NCBI GenBank assembly: GCA_947502355.1
Contig: CANMZP010000006.1
Location: 62,001-126,000 of the forward strand
Reading direction: 5' to 3'
DNA: 64,000 bases
Origin: an uncultured Thalassotalea sp.
Lineage (GTDB): Bacteria; Pseudomonadota; Gammaproteobacteria; Enterobacterales; Alteromonadaceae
Shown: piece after piece, positions 45,937 to 55,476 of the stretch
How the letters are laid out: every line of letters begins with the position of its first letter
Position numbering within the stretch: the stretch's first letter is position 1
Position numbers and translations under genes: made by a program
The notes under the pieces: generated by a model
What the model was told of the DNA's origin: nothing
Databases searched by the model: none
The model's input: the letters and a program-made list of their open reading frames with translations, nothing else

Positions 45937-46341
45937 ATGCGTCATTACGAAATCGTATTTATGGTTCACCCTGATCAGAGTGAACAAGTAACTGGTATGA
46001 TCCAACGTTACTCAGACATGATCACTGCCGCTGAAGGTACAATCCACCGTCTTGAAGACTGGGGTCGTCGTCAGTTAGCATACCCAATCAATAAACTACA
46101 CAAAGCACACTATGTTCTTATGAACATTGAAGCGCCACAGTCAGTTATTGATGAACTAGAAACTTCTTTCCGTTATAACGATGTTGTTATTCGTAACATG
46201 ATCATGCGTACTAAAAACGCGGTAACTGAAGCATCACCTATGGCTGCTGCTAAAGAAGACCGTCGTGAAGACCGTCGCGAGAAAAAAGAAGTTACTAAAG
46301 AAGCTCCAGCTCCTAAAGAAGAAGCTGCAAGCGAAGAATAG
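45937..46341 (+). CDS. rpsF: 30S ribosomal protein S6
   Basis: 134 aa. The ATG at 45937 with TAAGGAG at 45924-45930 is the true start, since the product begins [18 protein letters not shown] as in other S6 proteins; the upstream in-frame 22 codons are leader. The body has [28 protein letters not shown]. The C-terminal tail is charged and Glu-rich, as in S6 proteins that receive poly-glutamate by RimK. First gene of the operon with priB, rpsR and rplI. Confidence 0.98.
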   Translation: MRHYEIVFMVHPDQSEQVTGMIQRYSDMITAAEGTIHRLEDWGRRQLAYPINKLHKAHYVLMNIEAPQSVIDELETSFRYNDVVIRNMIMRTKNAVTEASPMAAAKEDRREDRREKKEVTKEAPAPKEEAASEE

Positions 46342-46347
46342 TAATTC

Positions 46348-46656
46348 GTGACTGAAAATTGTTTTACGCTAATTGGTTCGGTTGTTAAAAAACCGGAATT
46401 ATCAATTAGCCCCGCTGGTTTAGCTCATTGCAAGTTTTCAATTGAACATCGTTCAATGCAAACCGAAGATGAGTTCAACAGACAAGTATTCGTAAGAATG
46501 CAGGTTGTTGTCAGCGGACAATGGTCACAAAACTTATCTCGTGAATTAACTGCGGGTTGTAATGTAAAAGTGGTTGGTTTTATTAACCGTCACGAAACCA
46601 GAAGCGGTAACCCGATTTTGGTCTTACATGCCCAACAGATTGAAATGATTAATTAG
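46348..46656 (+). CDS. priB: Primosomal replication protein N (PriB)
   Basis: 102 aa single OB-fold protein that helps PriA reload the helicase at stalled forks. GTG start at 46348, 6 bp after the rpsF stop. The sequence CFTLIGSVVKKPELSISPAGLAHCKFSIEHRSMQTE and QVFVRMQVVVSGQWSQNLSRELTAGCNVKVVGFINRHETRSG matches PriB. It lies in the usual position between rpsF and rpsR. Confidence 0.95.
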   Translation: MTENCFTLIGSVVKKPELSISPAGLAHCKFSIEHRSMQTEDEFNRQVFVRMQVVVSGQWSQNLSRELTAGCNVKVVGFINRHETRSGNPILVLHAQQIEMIN

Positions 46657-46720
46657 GTGACTGCTTTAATTAGCACGATTATTCGAGCTAAAAGCACCAC
46701 CAAATATTAGGAGAAATCCC

Positions 46721-46948
46721 ATGTCACGTTTTTTTAGACGTCGTAAATTCTGTCGCTTTAGCGCAGAAGGTGTTAGCGAAATCGATTACAAAGATATCGC
46801 TACATTAAAAAACTATATCACTGAAAGTGGTAAAATCGTTCCTAGCCGTATCACAGGTACTTCAGCTAAGTATCAACGTCAACTTGGTCGTGCGATCAAG
46901 CGTGCTCGTTACTTATCTTTATTACCATATACTGATTTACACAAGTAA
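46721..46948 (+). CDS. rpsR: 30S ribosomal protein S18
   Basis: 75 aa, highly basic, with the S18 core [53 protein letters not shown]. It binds S6 on the 30S platform. AGGAGAAA ribosome-binding site upstream. Confidence 0.98.
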   Translation: MSRFFRRRKFCRFSAEGVSEIDYKDIATLKNYITESGKIVPSRITGTSAKYQRQLGRAIKRARYLSLLPYTDLHK

Positions 46949-46966
46949 CCTAAAGGGGCTATTAAA

Positions 46967-47419
46967 ATGCAAGTAATTCTTCTTGATAAAATTGCCAAGT
47001 TAGGCGGCCTGGGTGATCAGGTAACAGTTAAGTCTGGTTATGCACGTAACTTCTTATTACCGAAAGGTAAAGCAGTTATCGCATCAAAATCTAACGTTGA
47101 ACACTTCGAAGCACGTCGTGCAGAACTTGAAGCTAAATTAGCTGACGTTCTAGCCGCTGCTGAAGCTCGTGCTGCTAAATTAGCAGAACTTGCTGAAGTT
47201 ACTATCGCTTCTAAAGCTGGTGACGAAGGTAAATTATTTGGTTCTATCGGTACTAACGATATTGCTAAAGCAATTACTGAAGCTGGTGTTGAAGTTGCTA
47301 AAGCAGAAGTTCGTCTTCCTTTAGGTTCAATCCGTGAAACTGGTACTAACGAAATCGTTATCCACCTTCACGCAGACGTTGACGCAACGATTAACGTTGT
47401 TGTTATCGCTGAAGCTTAA
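46967..47419 (+). CDS. rplI: 50S ribosomal protein L9
   Basis: 150 aa, full length. N-domain [36 protein letters not shown], long connecting helix rich in Ala and Glu, C-domain [15 protein letters not shown] with [15 protein letters not shown]. Last gene of the operon, followed by a terminator. Confidence 0.98.
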   Translation: MQVILLDKIAKLGGLGDQVTVKSGYARNFLLPKGKAVIASKSNVEHFEARRAELEAKLADVLAAAEARAAKLAELAEVTIASKAGDEGKLFGSIGTNDIAKAITEAGVEVAKAEVRLPLGSIRETGTNEIVIHLHADVDATINVVVIAEA

Positions 47420-47446
47420 TTGAAAAGACGTTTTCAATGAGCTAAG

Positions 47447-47472
47447 AAAGGTCGCTTTACGCGGCCTTTTTT
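47447..47472 (+). terminator. Intrinsic terminator of the ribosomal operon
   Basis: AAGGTCGC pairs with GCGGCCTT (with wobble/bulge) around a TTTAC loop and ends in a T6 run. A preceding hairpin ATTGAAAA/TTTTCAAT (47419-47438) may help. Confidence 0.8.
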
Positions 47473-47670
47473 GTATCTGATTTTCTAAAACAAAGGTAAC
47501 GTTTCTTCCATCTCTGGTGCTAATTATAATTGCAACTTCCTGCCCCTATAACCAACAATATTCCTGATCACACTTAAAGCTCTTTACACAAACTTTACGC
47601 GTAAAATCCTACAAACTCCGCTTAGCAGATTATACTTACCACATGTCTTTCGTTTGCTTATGGTTGTGTA

Positions 47671-48396
47671 TTGCACACTTATAAAAGAACTGCATTGCTT
47701 GCAATCGTTTTAACCCTATTTTTGCTGACCAGTTGTCGGGCATTGCATACTGCGGTTAAAAAACGCGATTTAGTGGTGCAAAATCATATGTCATCGACCA
47801 TCATGCTTGAGCCCGTGTCATGGGATAAAAAAACGGTGTATTTGCAACTGCGCAATACCTCAGATCAGCAACAACTAACATACCAACAACCACTTACCGA
47901 GGCTATTGCAGCTAAGGGCTATCGAATTGTTGAAGACCCAGAGCAAGCGCATTTTTGGATACAAGCCAATATATTGCAGATTTCTCGTACAGACTTACGG
48001 TCAAAGCAAGGCCGAGGCAATAAAGGGTTTGGCGCAGCTGTTCAAGGGGCTGAAATTGGTGGTTTATTTGGTGGTGGCGATGGTCAAAAAGTGGCGGTGG
48101 TTGTAGGTGGCCTTATCGGGATTGTAACCGATGCGCTCGTTGAAGACGTGCAATATATTATGGTCACCGATATTCAAATCGCTGAAAAAGTGACGGTTCG
48201 GGTTAATGAAGCAACGAATACTCAGTTAGAACAAGGCGATGCAAGCCGTGTTTCGCAAAACAGTACCGAGGTGGTTGATAGAAAAAAATATCAAACACGA
48301 CTCACCTCAACCGCCAATAAAGTCAATCTTAGCTTTGAAGAAGTGCAGCAGCAATTATTAAAAGGGTTGGTACAAACCATGTCTGGGCTTTTATAG
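47671..48396 (+). CDS. TraT-family outer-membrane lipoprotein, copy 1
   Basis: 241 aa. TTG start (no better ATG or GTG in frame); lipobox LLTSC (Cys22). TraT family pattern: ALHTAVKKRDLVVQNHMSSTIMLEPV, VYLQLRNTSD, FWIQANILQISRTDL, a Gly-rich hydrophobic segment (GLFGGGDGQKVAVVVGGLIGIV) and VTDIQIAEKV. Plasmid TraT blocks surface exclusion and complement; chromosomal copies are of uncertain use. It lies 39 bp before a paralogue. Confidence 0.9.
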   Translation: MHTYKRTALLAIVLTLFLLTSCRALHTAVKKRDLVVQNHMSSTIMLEPVSWDKKTVYLQLRNTSDQQQLTYQQPLTEAIAAKGYRIVEDPEQAHFWIQANILQISRTDLRSKQGRGNKGFGAAVQGAEIGGLFGGGDGQKVAVVVGGLIGIVTDALVEDVQYIMVTDIQIAEKVTVRVNEATNTQLEQGDASRVSQNSTEVVDRKKYQTRLTSTANKVNLSFEEVQQQLLKGLVQTMSGLL

Positions 48397-48435
48397 GTTT
48401 AGCAATTAGCAGAATGTTACACGAGGTAAGCAGCA

Positions 48436-49164
48436 ATGAAAAAACGAAATCGATTGGTCAGCTGGCTAACGCTAGTATTGTTTAGTATCTCCATTGTCGG
48501 TTGTGGGGCATTACATACGTCGGTTAAAAAACGCAACCTAGACGTGCAAACTAAAATGTCTTCAACCGTCTGGTTAGACCCTGTAAGTGCAGATAAGCGT
48601 ACCGTTTATCTTCAACTAAGGAACACCTCCGATAAGCCCGGTATTGAATATGCGTCAGAGGTTCGCAATGCGATTATGAGCAAAGGTTATCAAGTCATTG
48701 ATGATCCGGAAAAAGCCCATTATTGGTTGCAAGTCAATGTGTTGCAGGTTGGGCGTACCGATTTAAGGGACAGCAATAATTTCGGTACCTTTGGTTCGGC
48801 TGTTGCTGGTGGTGCTGCTGGTGCGCAGTTTGGAGACGGTAAAGGGCAAATTGCAGCGGGTGTTGCAGGAGCCGCGTTAGGGGTGATTTTTGACGCTTTA
48901 GTCGACGATAACTTATTCACCATGGTCACCGACATTCAAATTTCAGAAAAAGCCAAACCAGGTGTGCATGTAAGTGAGTCAGAGCGTGCGGTGCTCATCC
49001 AAGGCGAGTCGGGCAGTAAAACGCAAACGAGCTCGCAATTAACCGATCGAAAGAAATATCAAACACGGGTTGTCTCAGTCGCGAATAAAGCCAATTTGCA
49101 ATTTGCTGAAGCCGAAGAGCCACTACGTCAAGGTTTAGTTAACGCCTTGTCAGGCATGTTTTAG
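48436..49164 (+). CDS. TraT-family outer-membrane lipoprotein, copy 2
   Basis: 242 aa. ATG start with GAGGT ribosome-binding site; lipobox SIVGC (Cys23). Shares with copy 1 the blocks ALHTSVKKRNLDVQTKMSSTVWLDPV, VYLQLRNTSD, KAHYWLQVNVLQVGRTDLRD and the terminal RKKYQTR...ANLQF. The central Gly/Ala-rich segment differs (GAAGAQFGDGKGQIAAGVAGAALGV). Tandem duplication with later divergence is inferred. Its stop overlaps the convergent desulfhydrase stop by 4 bp. Confidence 0.92.
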   Translation: MKKRNRLVSWLTLVLFSISIVGCGALHTSVKKRNLDVQTKMSSTVWLDPVSADKRTVYLQLRNTSDKPGIEYASEVRNAIMSKGYQVIDDPEKAHYWLQVNVLQVGRTDLRDSNNFGTFGSAVAGGAAGAQFGDGKGQIAAGVAGAALGVIFDALVDDNLFTMVTDIQISEKAKPGVHVSESERAVLIQGESGSKTQTSSQLTDRKKYQTRVVSVANKANLQFAEAEEPLRQGLVNALSGMF

Positions 49165-50120
49165 GCTAATGGGGCTGGCTCTGGTACGGGCCAGTCGTCC
49201 TTATCTAAAATACCTCTTTCGCACATTCCGCCTAACCCCTGAATCCCACCCGTATGTAGAAGTACAACTTTGGAATTAGCTTTAAAATAGCCTTGTTTTA
49301 GCAAATCAAGCAGGGCAATTAGCATTTTCCCAGAATATACAGGCTCAAAAGGAATTTCAGTTTGCTTGCTGAAATTCGCTATTCGCTGTGCATTGTCTTT
49401 ACTGTATTTACCATACCCACCATCATGAAATTGATTTAAGACTTGCCAGTTATTGGTTTGCTCACGTTTATCTGCTAATAATGTATTAACCTGCTCTTCT
49501 AAGTAGCCATCTTGTTTTAAAACCGCAACGCCAAGCAATGTATGTTGGCCTTTATCGGCCAGTGCTAAACCCGCTAATGTGCCGCCACTGCCAACCGGGG
49601 TAAGCAAATACTCAAAATCGGTTTGCTGATTAAGTTCGGTAATGACTTCACCAACGCCCGGTAAAGCCAGTTGGTTACTGCCTCCCTCTGGCACAATAAG
49701 CGCGTCAGGGTATTGTTGTTGAAGCTGTTGTAGGAACCTAGGATTAGCCCGTTCTTTATAGGTGAGTCTATTGACAAATTGCAGCTCTAACCCCCAATGA
49801 CGAGCCCAAGACAAGGTAAAATTGTGTTGGTATTGGCTTTCACCTCGAATTAAGGCGAGCCCTCTAAGCTTATGCAATTTGCAGGCATAAGCTAAAGCAT
49901 GTATATGGTTTGAGTAAGCCCCGCCAAAGCTGATTATTTGAGTCTTGTTTTTCTCTTTGGCATACGCCAGATTGTATTTTAATTTACGCCATTTATTACC
50001 GGAAATAATTGGGTGAATTAAATCATCTCGCTTAATAAATACGTCGATATTGTGGTGTTTGAACAATGGGTGATGTATGCGTTGAAGAGGGCTTATTGGG
50101 CTATTAATAATTACTGACAC
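49161..50120 (-). CDS. PLP-dependent ACC deaminase/D-cysteine desulfhydrase family enzyme
   Basis: 319 aa fold-type II PLP enzyme. The PLP lysine is K43 in SGNKWRKLKYNL, and the phosphate-binding loop is TPVGSGGTLAGLAL. SFGGAYSNHIHALAYACKLHKLRGLALIRGE is typical. Members deaminate 1-aminocyclopropane-1-carboxylate or remove H2S from D-cysteine; the second is commoner in Gammaproteobacteria. Single-gene unit, convergent with traT copy 2 and divergent from the msh locus. Confidence 0.9.
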   Translation of the reverse strand: MSVIINSPISPLQRIHHPLFKHHNIDVFIKRDDLIHPIISGNKWRKLKYNLAYAKEKNKTQIISFGGAYSNHIHALAYACKLHKLRGLALIRGESQYQHNFTLSWARHWGLELQFVNRLTYKERANPRFLQQLQQQYPDALIVPEGGSNQLALPGVGEVITELNQQTDFEYLLTPVGSGGTLAGLALADKGQHTLLGVAVLKQDGYLEEQVNTLLADKREQTNNWQVLNQFHDGGYGKYSKDNAQRIANFSKQTEIPFEPVYSGKMLIALLDLLKQGYFKANSKVVLLHTGGIQGLGGMCERGILDKDDWPVPEPAPLA

Positions 50121-50366
50121 GACTTTACTTATAAGAGTGTTATGAAATGGTAATTCTATACCGACATTAGCACTGTTAAAACGTTTAGGTAATGAAATTA
50201 AGAATAAAAAAACGTTATAATGCGGTTAATCACTAAATTGGTTATTTATTTCTTAAGCGACTAAGTGCTAGTATCTAATCACGTGTATGTAAAATATAGA
50301 TAATAAGTGTAAAGCTTATCTGCTTCAAATAAGCTGATTACGAATAATAAGGTATATTCAAGGTCG

Positions 50367-51305
50367 ATGTTAGACTCATTAAAGAAACTCTTTAATAAAA
50401 GTGCACCTCCAGAATCGTTTGGGATTGCAATACGCCAATCAATTGGCAGTTTTTGCGTGGTTAATTCTTCGACCTCATCTAAGGGCAAGCCGTCAGGCAT
50501 AAACTCATCCACCATTAAGGAATTTTCGGGTTCCAGCAGTGAGAAAGTTGGTGAATGGTTAGAAGAGTTATTGGCTTCTGGTCTCGTTTCAGGTCGAGGT
50601 TACTTGGTATTATCAAGCCAGTTATTTTCGCAAGTCCAAATTGACAAACCCGACCTTCCTGAAGAGGAAATCATCCCCGCGCTTAAGTGGTTGGTAAAAG
50701 ATATCGTCCCGATTGAACCTGATGATATGATCGTAGATTATACCGATGCGCCTGTACTGATAAATGGCATGGCGAAAATCAATGTTGTGTGTAGTCACTT
50801 ATCCTTGCTCAAAAACTTTGTCAGTAGCTTTAAACGTTACCATGTTCAACTCGATGGTATTATTACTGAAACCGTCGCTTTTGCTAATTTAATTCCGGTA
50901 TCAGACGACCCAATATTATTATTATGTCAGCAGCCATATGAAGATGTCCAAATTTTGATTGTTGTGGCGGGCAAAATTCATTTTAATCGTTATTTACGTG
51001 GTTTTAGTGAGATAGGAGGCTTTTCACAGGAGCAGCTTAATAGTGGCGTATGTGATTCTTTGAGTGTCGAAATTCAAAAGTCGATGGACTACTTTGAGCG
51101 ACAGTTAAAGCAAAAAGCCATATCGGCAATAAAATTACTTTTACCTGTAAATCACGAGCAATTCATTATTGATAAGCTTGCTGAAAATACCTTTGTACCG
51201 GTTTCAACTTTGCCATTAACTGAACCTTTCGTTCAGCATCGAAATTGTGCTGCCAGTGTCGGTGGTTATATCGAAAATTCTCTGGCGGAGGAAGATCATG
51301 AGTAA
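50367..51305 (+). CDS. mshI: MSHA biogenesis protein MshI
   Basis: 312 aa, related to the actin-like PilM family. Central regions include FSQVQIDKPDLPEEEIIPALKWLVKDIVPIEPDDMIVDYTD and VQLDGIITETVAFANLIPVSDDPILLLCQQPYEDVQILIVVAGKIHFNRYLRGF. It should form the cytoplasmic platform of the pilus machine with the PilN-like gene next. It starts the msh operon after 246 bp; a TATAAT box at 50216 is a possible promoter. The next gene overlaps it by 8 bp. Confidence 0.9.
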   Translation: MLDSLKKLFNKSAPPESFGIAIRQSIGSFCVVNSSTSSKGKPSGINSSTIKEFSGSSSEKVGEWLEELLASGLVSGRGYLVLSSQLFSQVQIDKPDLPEEEIIPALKWLVKDIVPIEPDDMIVDYTDAPVLINGMAKINVVCSHLSLLKNFVSSFKRYHVQLDGIITETVAFANLIPVSDDPILLLCQQPYEDVQILIVVAGKIHFNRYLRGFSEIGGFSQEQLNSGVCDSLSVEIQKSMDYFERQLKQKAISAIKLLLPVNHEQFIIDKLAENTFVPVSTLPLTEPFVQHRNCAASVGGYIENSLAEEDHE

Positions 51306-51900
51306 GTTAAGACTTAATCTTCTTCAAGGTGAATTAATTGATCGTCAAACCTGGTTAAACCTTAAAAATGTTATCCGTGTTTGGGGAGCATTTTTTGTTT
51401 TGATGTTGATCATTGCTTTGTACCAATATTCAGGAACGGCTTCTTTGCAAGGTGAATATGATGTCCTTAATAATAAACAGAATCAACTGAGCGCAAAGCT
51501 TGAGCGGCTTGAAGATATTATTGGTAATCAAACCGTATTACCAAGTAAGCAAGAGCAATTGAAAAACCTTAGGTTTATGTTGCAAAACAAGCAAGTTATT
51601 CACCGTCAATTAACAGACCAAACGCAAGTGCGAGTCTCCGGTTTTGCTAATGTGATGAGTGAATTAGCAGCCTATCATAATCAAGATATTAGTTTGCAGC
51701 ATATCTCTATTGTCGAAAGTGATGTTAATTTATATGGCAAAGCTAAGACTGCCGAATCAGTGCCTAAATGGTTAACTGGGTTTGAAGGAAGTCAGTTTAT
51801 TGCGGGTAAACAGTTTTCTCAATTTAACCTTGAAATTCAGGAAGACGGCACTACCCATTTTATCGTTTCGTCGAACGCCAATACCGCGGGAGGACAATGA
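51298..51900 (+). CDS. PilN-like MSHA biogenesis protein
   Basis: 200 aa from the ATG at 51298 (GGAGGAAG ribosome-binding site); the earlier in-frame ATG at 51247 lies inside mshI and is unlikely. One transmembrane helix (VWGAFFVLMLIIALYQYS) is followed by a coiled coil (LNNKQNQLSAKLERLEDIIGN) and a periplasmic domain with LQHISIVESDVNLYGKA. It is the PilN/GspL-type inner-membrane partner of MshI, often called MshI2. Confidence 0.85.
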   Translation: MSKLRLNLLQGELIDRQTWLNLKNVIRVWGAFFVLMLIIALYQYSGTASLQGEYDVLNNKQNQLSAKLERLEDIIGNQTVLPSKQEQLKNLRFMLQNKQVIHRQLTDQTQVRVSGFANVMSELAAYHNQDISLQHISIVESDVNLYGKAKTAESVPKWLTGFEGSQFIAGKQFSQFNLEIQEDGTTHFIVSSNANTAGGQ

Positions 51901-52583
51901 TGAATAACCAATGGTTTTTATTGAAAGAAAAGTTTGCCAATTTAAGCACCCGTGAACAGTATATTATTTTATTCAGTGGTATTTTTATTGTCTTTATGTT
52001 GTTTAATAGTCTGTATTTTGAAGTGCATACCGATAAGCAAAGTAAAGTTAAACAAAGCATTCGTCAGCTTAAGGTGACTAATCAGCAATTTCAGGTTGCC
52101 ATTGCTCAGGCTGAAGTCACCATGGCTAACGATCCTAATGTGGCCATCGATGCGCAAATCAAAAAATTTGAACAGCAACTCAATAAAGTCGATAACCGTT
52201 TGTTGTCACTTACCAATGAATTAATATCACCGCAAAAAATGCGTGTGGCATTACAAGATCTGTTAAGCAAAGCACCAGGCGTAGAAATTCAAACCTTTAT
52301 TGCATTACAACCACAACCCTTAATTAGCGCCAAGCAACAAAGTGCAAATAACAGCGAAAATTCAAAGCAAACTGAACAGGCGATTAATTTATATCGCCAT
52401 GGCATACGGTTGACTCTCAAAGGCGATTATTTCGCATTGCGTAATTATCTAAAAAGTATAGAGCAATTGCCTTGGGCTTTTTATTGGCAAGCATTTGACT
52501 ATCAGGTAAATGGTTATCCAGAAGCCACTTTGGATATTGAAATGTATAGCTTGAGTACCAAACAGGAGTTTATCGGTGTTTAA
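51897..52583 (+). CDS. mshJ: MSHA biogenesis protein MshJ (PilO-like)
   Basis: 228 aa. A short cytoplasmic N-terminus, one transmembrane helix (YIILFSGIFIVFMLFNSLYF), a coiled coil and a ferredoxin-like periplasmic domain (GIRLTLKGDYFALRNYLKSIEQLPWAFYWQAFDYQVNGYPEATLDIEMYSLS). PilO/GspM role in the inner-membrane alignment complex. Overlaps its upstream neighbour by 4 bp (ATGA) and mshK by 8 bp. Confidence 0.88.
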   Translation: MMNNQWFLLKEKFANLSTREQYIILFSGIFIVFMLFNSLYFEVHTDKQSKVKQSIRQLKVTNQQFQVAIAQAEVTMANDPNVAIDAQIKKFEQQLNKVDNRLLSLTNELISPQKMRVALQDLLSKAPGVEIQTFIALQPQPLISAKQQSANNSENSKQTEQAINLYRHGIRLTLKGDYFALRNYLKSIEQLPWAFYWQAFDYQVNGYPEATLDIEMYSLSTKQEFIGV

Positions 52584-52887
52584 CAGATTATCACTGGTTT
52601 TATTGATGTTGATAAGTGGTTCGTTGGTTCATGCCGTAGAGTTAGATCCAACAAAACCGTTTAATCAGATATCGGTGGAGCAGGCCAATATTAACCAGCA
52701 CTTTGTTTTATATTCGATCATTCGAAATGGCAGCAGTGCAAGTGCCATCATTAATGAGCAAACCTTGGGGGTGGGGGACTTTATTGGTGATTACCAAGTG
52801 AGCGACATTCAACAAAACCAAGTTATATTATCAAATTCGGAAGAAACGCTAGCTTTGTCGTTGTTTTCGAATGATTTGATCAAATAA
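52576..52887 (+). CDS. mshK: MSHA biogenesis protein MshK (PilP-like)
   Basis: 103 aa. GTG start with an AGGAG site upstream. Signal peptide ending LVHA|VELDPTKPF, then a PilP/GspC-type HR domain core: FVLYSIIRNGSSASAIINEQTLGVGDFIGDYQVSDIQQNQVILSNSEETLAL. It links the inner-membrane complex to the MshL secretin. Confidence 0.87.
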   Translation: MFNRLSLVLLMLISGSLVHAVELDPTKPFNQISVEQANINQHFVLYSIIRNGSSASAIINEQTLGVGDFIGDYQVSDIQQNQVILSNSEETLALSLFSNDLIK

Positions 52888-52897
52888 GTAGAAGAAT

Positions 52898-54577
52898 ATG
52901 AAAAACCAATTATTGTTAAGTTTCATTGTGTTATCTATGTCCATGTTAAATGGTTGCGCAACTAATGCCGACTCACAAACCCAAAGTGCAGAACCGTCAA
53001 GAAATGCATCGCAGAGTTCTACTGAGCAAAGTAAGTCTGAGCAAAGTCGTACTGGGCAAGCCAATAAAAAACCTACGAAACCATTAAGCCAAGTACCATT
53101 GAGTGTGCAACAAGACTTAATGCAACAGCAATTAAATCAGGCCCGCAATTCTATTATGATGGAAAAGCGCATGGATGTTGCCGCCAACCAAATTCCAGCG
53201 ACCAGTTTTTTTGCTGCGATTGTTAAAGACAGTGGGTATTCAATCGCTTTGCACCCAGACGTAACGGGCAATATTAGCTTAAATTTATCGGAAGTGACCT
53301 TAAGTGAAACCTTAGACATTGTACAGGACCTATATGGTTACGATATCCGTCGCAGCAATCGCATTATTCAGGTTTACCCTGCGGGGATGCGTACTCAAAC
53401 TATTTCCTTAGATTATTTGTTTTTAAAACGAATGGGCTTGTCGATGACCAGCGTTAATTCTGGTGGTGTATCCGACAACGATGAAGACAGCGATTCGGGT
53501 TCATCAAGTAGTAGCAGTAATTCAAATAGCTCGAACAGCTCGGGTGGTAATGATAGCGATAATCAACGCAGTGGTACCAATATCTACACCGAAAATGAGT
53601 CAGATTACTGGACTGAGTTACAAACCACTTTACAGCAGTTAATCGGCTCAGAAGATGGTCGAACCGTTATTGTTTCTCCGCAGGCGGGTTTAATTTCTGT
53701 TCGCGCATTGCCAAATGAAATTAAAGCCATTGAAGGTTTTATTAAAGAATCTGAAGAGCATTTACGTCGTCAGGTGATTATTGAGGCAAAAATTCTTGAA
53801 GTAACCTTGAATGATGATTACCAGCAGGGGATTTCCTGGAGCGCTTTAGCGGACAGTGGTAAATTTAATTTCTCTTCGCAAGGCAATATTACCGGTAATG
53901 CCATCACGACAGCAATTGGTGGTGGTGGTAGCTTATCAATTACCGGCAGTGACGTTTCGAGTTTGATTAATTTGTTAGCGACGCAAGGACAAGTGCAAGT
54001 GCTATCAAGTCCACGAGTTACGGCAACTAACAACCAAAAAGCGGTCATAAAGGTGGGCGAAGATGAGTATTTTGTTACTGATGTTTCCAATACCACGATT
54101 ACAGGCAACGCAACGACAGTAACACCTGAAATTGATTTAACGCCGTTTTTCTCGGGTATTGCTTTGGATGTCACTCCACAAATTAATGATAACGGTGAGG
54201 TTATTTTGCACGTTCATCCATCGGTAACGGTGACGACAGAACAGCAGAAAACGTTAACGTTCAATCAAGAAGAAATCATCTTGCCACTTGCTCAATCTCG
54301 GGTACGTGAATCGGATACCATCGTGAAGGCAAAATCTGGTGAGTTGATTATTTTAGGTGGTTTAATCGAATCAACTAAATCAGACATTGAGTCAAAAACA
54401 CCATTTTTAGGTGATATCCCTGTCGTCGGTGAGTTATTTACTAACCGCAGCGAATCAATTGTTAAAAAAGAGCTGATCATATTAATGAAGCCTACCGTTA
54501 TTGGTGATGGTGCATGGCAAGATCAAATCGATGAAGCTCGCTCATTATTGCAAAAGTGGTTCCCTGAAACAGAATAA
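52898..54577 (+). CDS. mshL: MSHA secretin MshL
   Basis: 559 aa outer-membrane pore for the pilus. Lipobox MLNGC (Cys20). N-domains: ISLNLSEVTLSETLDIVQDLYGYDIRRSNRIIQVYP. A Ser/Asn/Gly-rich linker covers about residues 195-225. The secretin core has QVQVLSSPRVTATNNQKAVIKVG, LDVTPQINDNGEVILHVHPSVT, SGELIILGGLIESTKSD and TPFLGDIPVVGELFTNR, the family signature. Confidence 0.95.
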   Translation: MKNQLLLSFIVLSMSMLNGCATNADSQTQSAEPSRNASQSSTEQSKSEQSRTGQANKKPTKPLSQVPLSVQQDLMQQQLNQARNSIMMEKRMDVAANQIPATSFFAAIVKDSGYSIALHPDVTGNISLNLSEVTLSETLDIVQDLYGYDIRRSNRIIQVYPAGMRTQTISLDYLFLKRMGLSMTSVNSGGVSDNDEDSDSGSSSSSSNSNSSNSSGGNDSDNQRSGTNIYTENESDYWTELQTTLQQLIGSEDGRTVIVSPQAGLISVRALPNEIKAIEGFIKESEEHLRRQVIIEAKILEVTLNDDYQQGISWSALADSGKFNFSSQGNITGNAITTAIGGGGSLSITGSDVSSLINLLATQGQVQVLSSPRVTATNNQKAVIKVGEDEYFVTDVSNTTITGNATTVTPEIDLTPFFSGIALDVTPQINDNGEVILHVHPSVTVTTEQQKTLTFNQEEIILPLAQSRVRESDTIVKAKSGELIILGGLIESTKSDIESKTPFLGDIPVVGELFTNRSESIVKKELIILMKPTVIGDGAWQDQIDEARSLLQKWFPETE

Positions 54578-54579
54578 CC

Positions 54580-55476
54580 ATGTACTTATATCACTATGGC
54601 TTTACGGAATTACCGTTTACTTTAACCCCAAATACCAGCTTTTACGTTGGCTTAGAGCCGCACAGCGAGGCATTGAATGTCTTGCTGGTTGCTTTAAAAA
54701 ATGGTGAGGGGTTTATTAAAGTTATTGGTGAGGTTGGGACTGGGAAAACCCTGATCTGTCGAAAGCTATTAAATGAGATCCCTGAGCATTTTGTTACCGC
54801 TTATATCCCAAACCCATATTTAACCCCGGATGAATTAAGACGTTCGCTAGCGACTGAATTAGGTATTCCACAAGCACAACGAATGAACGTTCCTTTATTA
54901 GGCCAGCGAATACAAGAGCGTTTATTAAAGTTGCATTCACAAGGCCACTCAGTTGTGCTGATTCTAGATGAAGCGCAAGCATTACCGGAAGAGAGTCTTG
55001 AAGCGTTACGCTTGTTTACCAATTTGGAAACAGAAACCCGTAAATTATTACAAGTGGTGTTGTTTGCTCAGCCAGAGTTAGACAGTCGATTGAACGAAAG
55101 TAAATTCAGACAGTTAAAACAACGCATCACTTTCTCATACAAATTAAGGGCAATGACCAAACCCGAAGTGCAGAATTATATTGAACACCGCATACGTGTA
55201 GCTGGCTATAAGGGCAATGGTTTATTTACCAAGGCAATTGCTAAAAAGGTTGCCAAAGCCAGTGGCGGCATTCCGCGCTTGGTTAATATTCTTTGTCATA
55301 AAGCCTTGATGTTGGCATACGGACAGGGCAAATTTACGATTAGCCAAAAAGACTTGCAGTTGGCCATTAATGATACCGAGTCGGTAACATCGTCATCCAA
55401 AGTTTTGCCTATAGGGTTAGCATTGCTGATCTGTTTAGCGGCTGTAGCAAGCCTGATATATTTTAAAGGTTTTTAA
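54580..55476 (+). CDS. mshM: MSHA ATPase MshM (ExeA-like)
   Basis: 298 aa AAA-type ATPase. Walker A GEVGTGKT (about 50-57), Walker B VVLILDEAQAL (about 125), and ASGGIPRLVNILCHKALMLAYG. A C-terminal transmembrane helix (GLALLICLAAVASLIYF). Related to ExeA of type II secretion, thought to help secretin assembly. Its stop overlaps mshN by one base. Confidence 0.93.
   Translation: MYLYHYGFTELPFTLTPNTSFYVGLEPHSEALNVLLVALKNGEGFIKVIGEVGTGKTLICRKLLNEIPEHFVTAYIPNPYLTPDELRRSLATELGIPQAQRMNVPLLGQRIQERLLKLHSQGHSVVLILDEAQALPEESLEALRLFTNLETETRKLLQVVLFAQPELDSRLNESKFRQLKQRITFSYKLRAMTKPEVQNYIEHRIRVAGYKGNGLFTKAIAKKVAKASGGIPRLVNILCHKALMLAYGQGKFTISQKDLQLAINDTESVTSSSKVLPIGLALLICLAAVASLIYFKGF

Noticed and set aside
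51247-51297. Earlier start for the PilN-like gene
   Set aside because: It would lie inside mshI, lacks a ribosome-binding site and adds residues before the usual start MSKLRLNLL.
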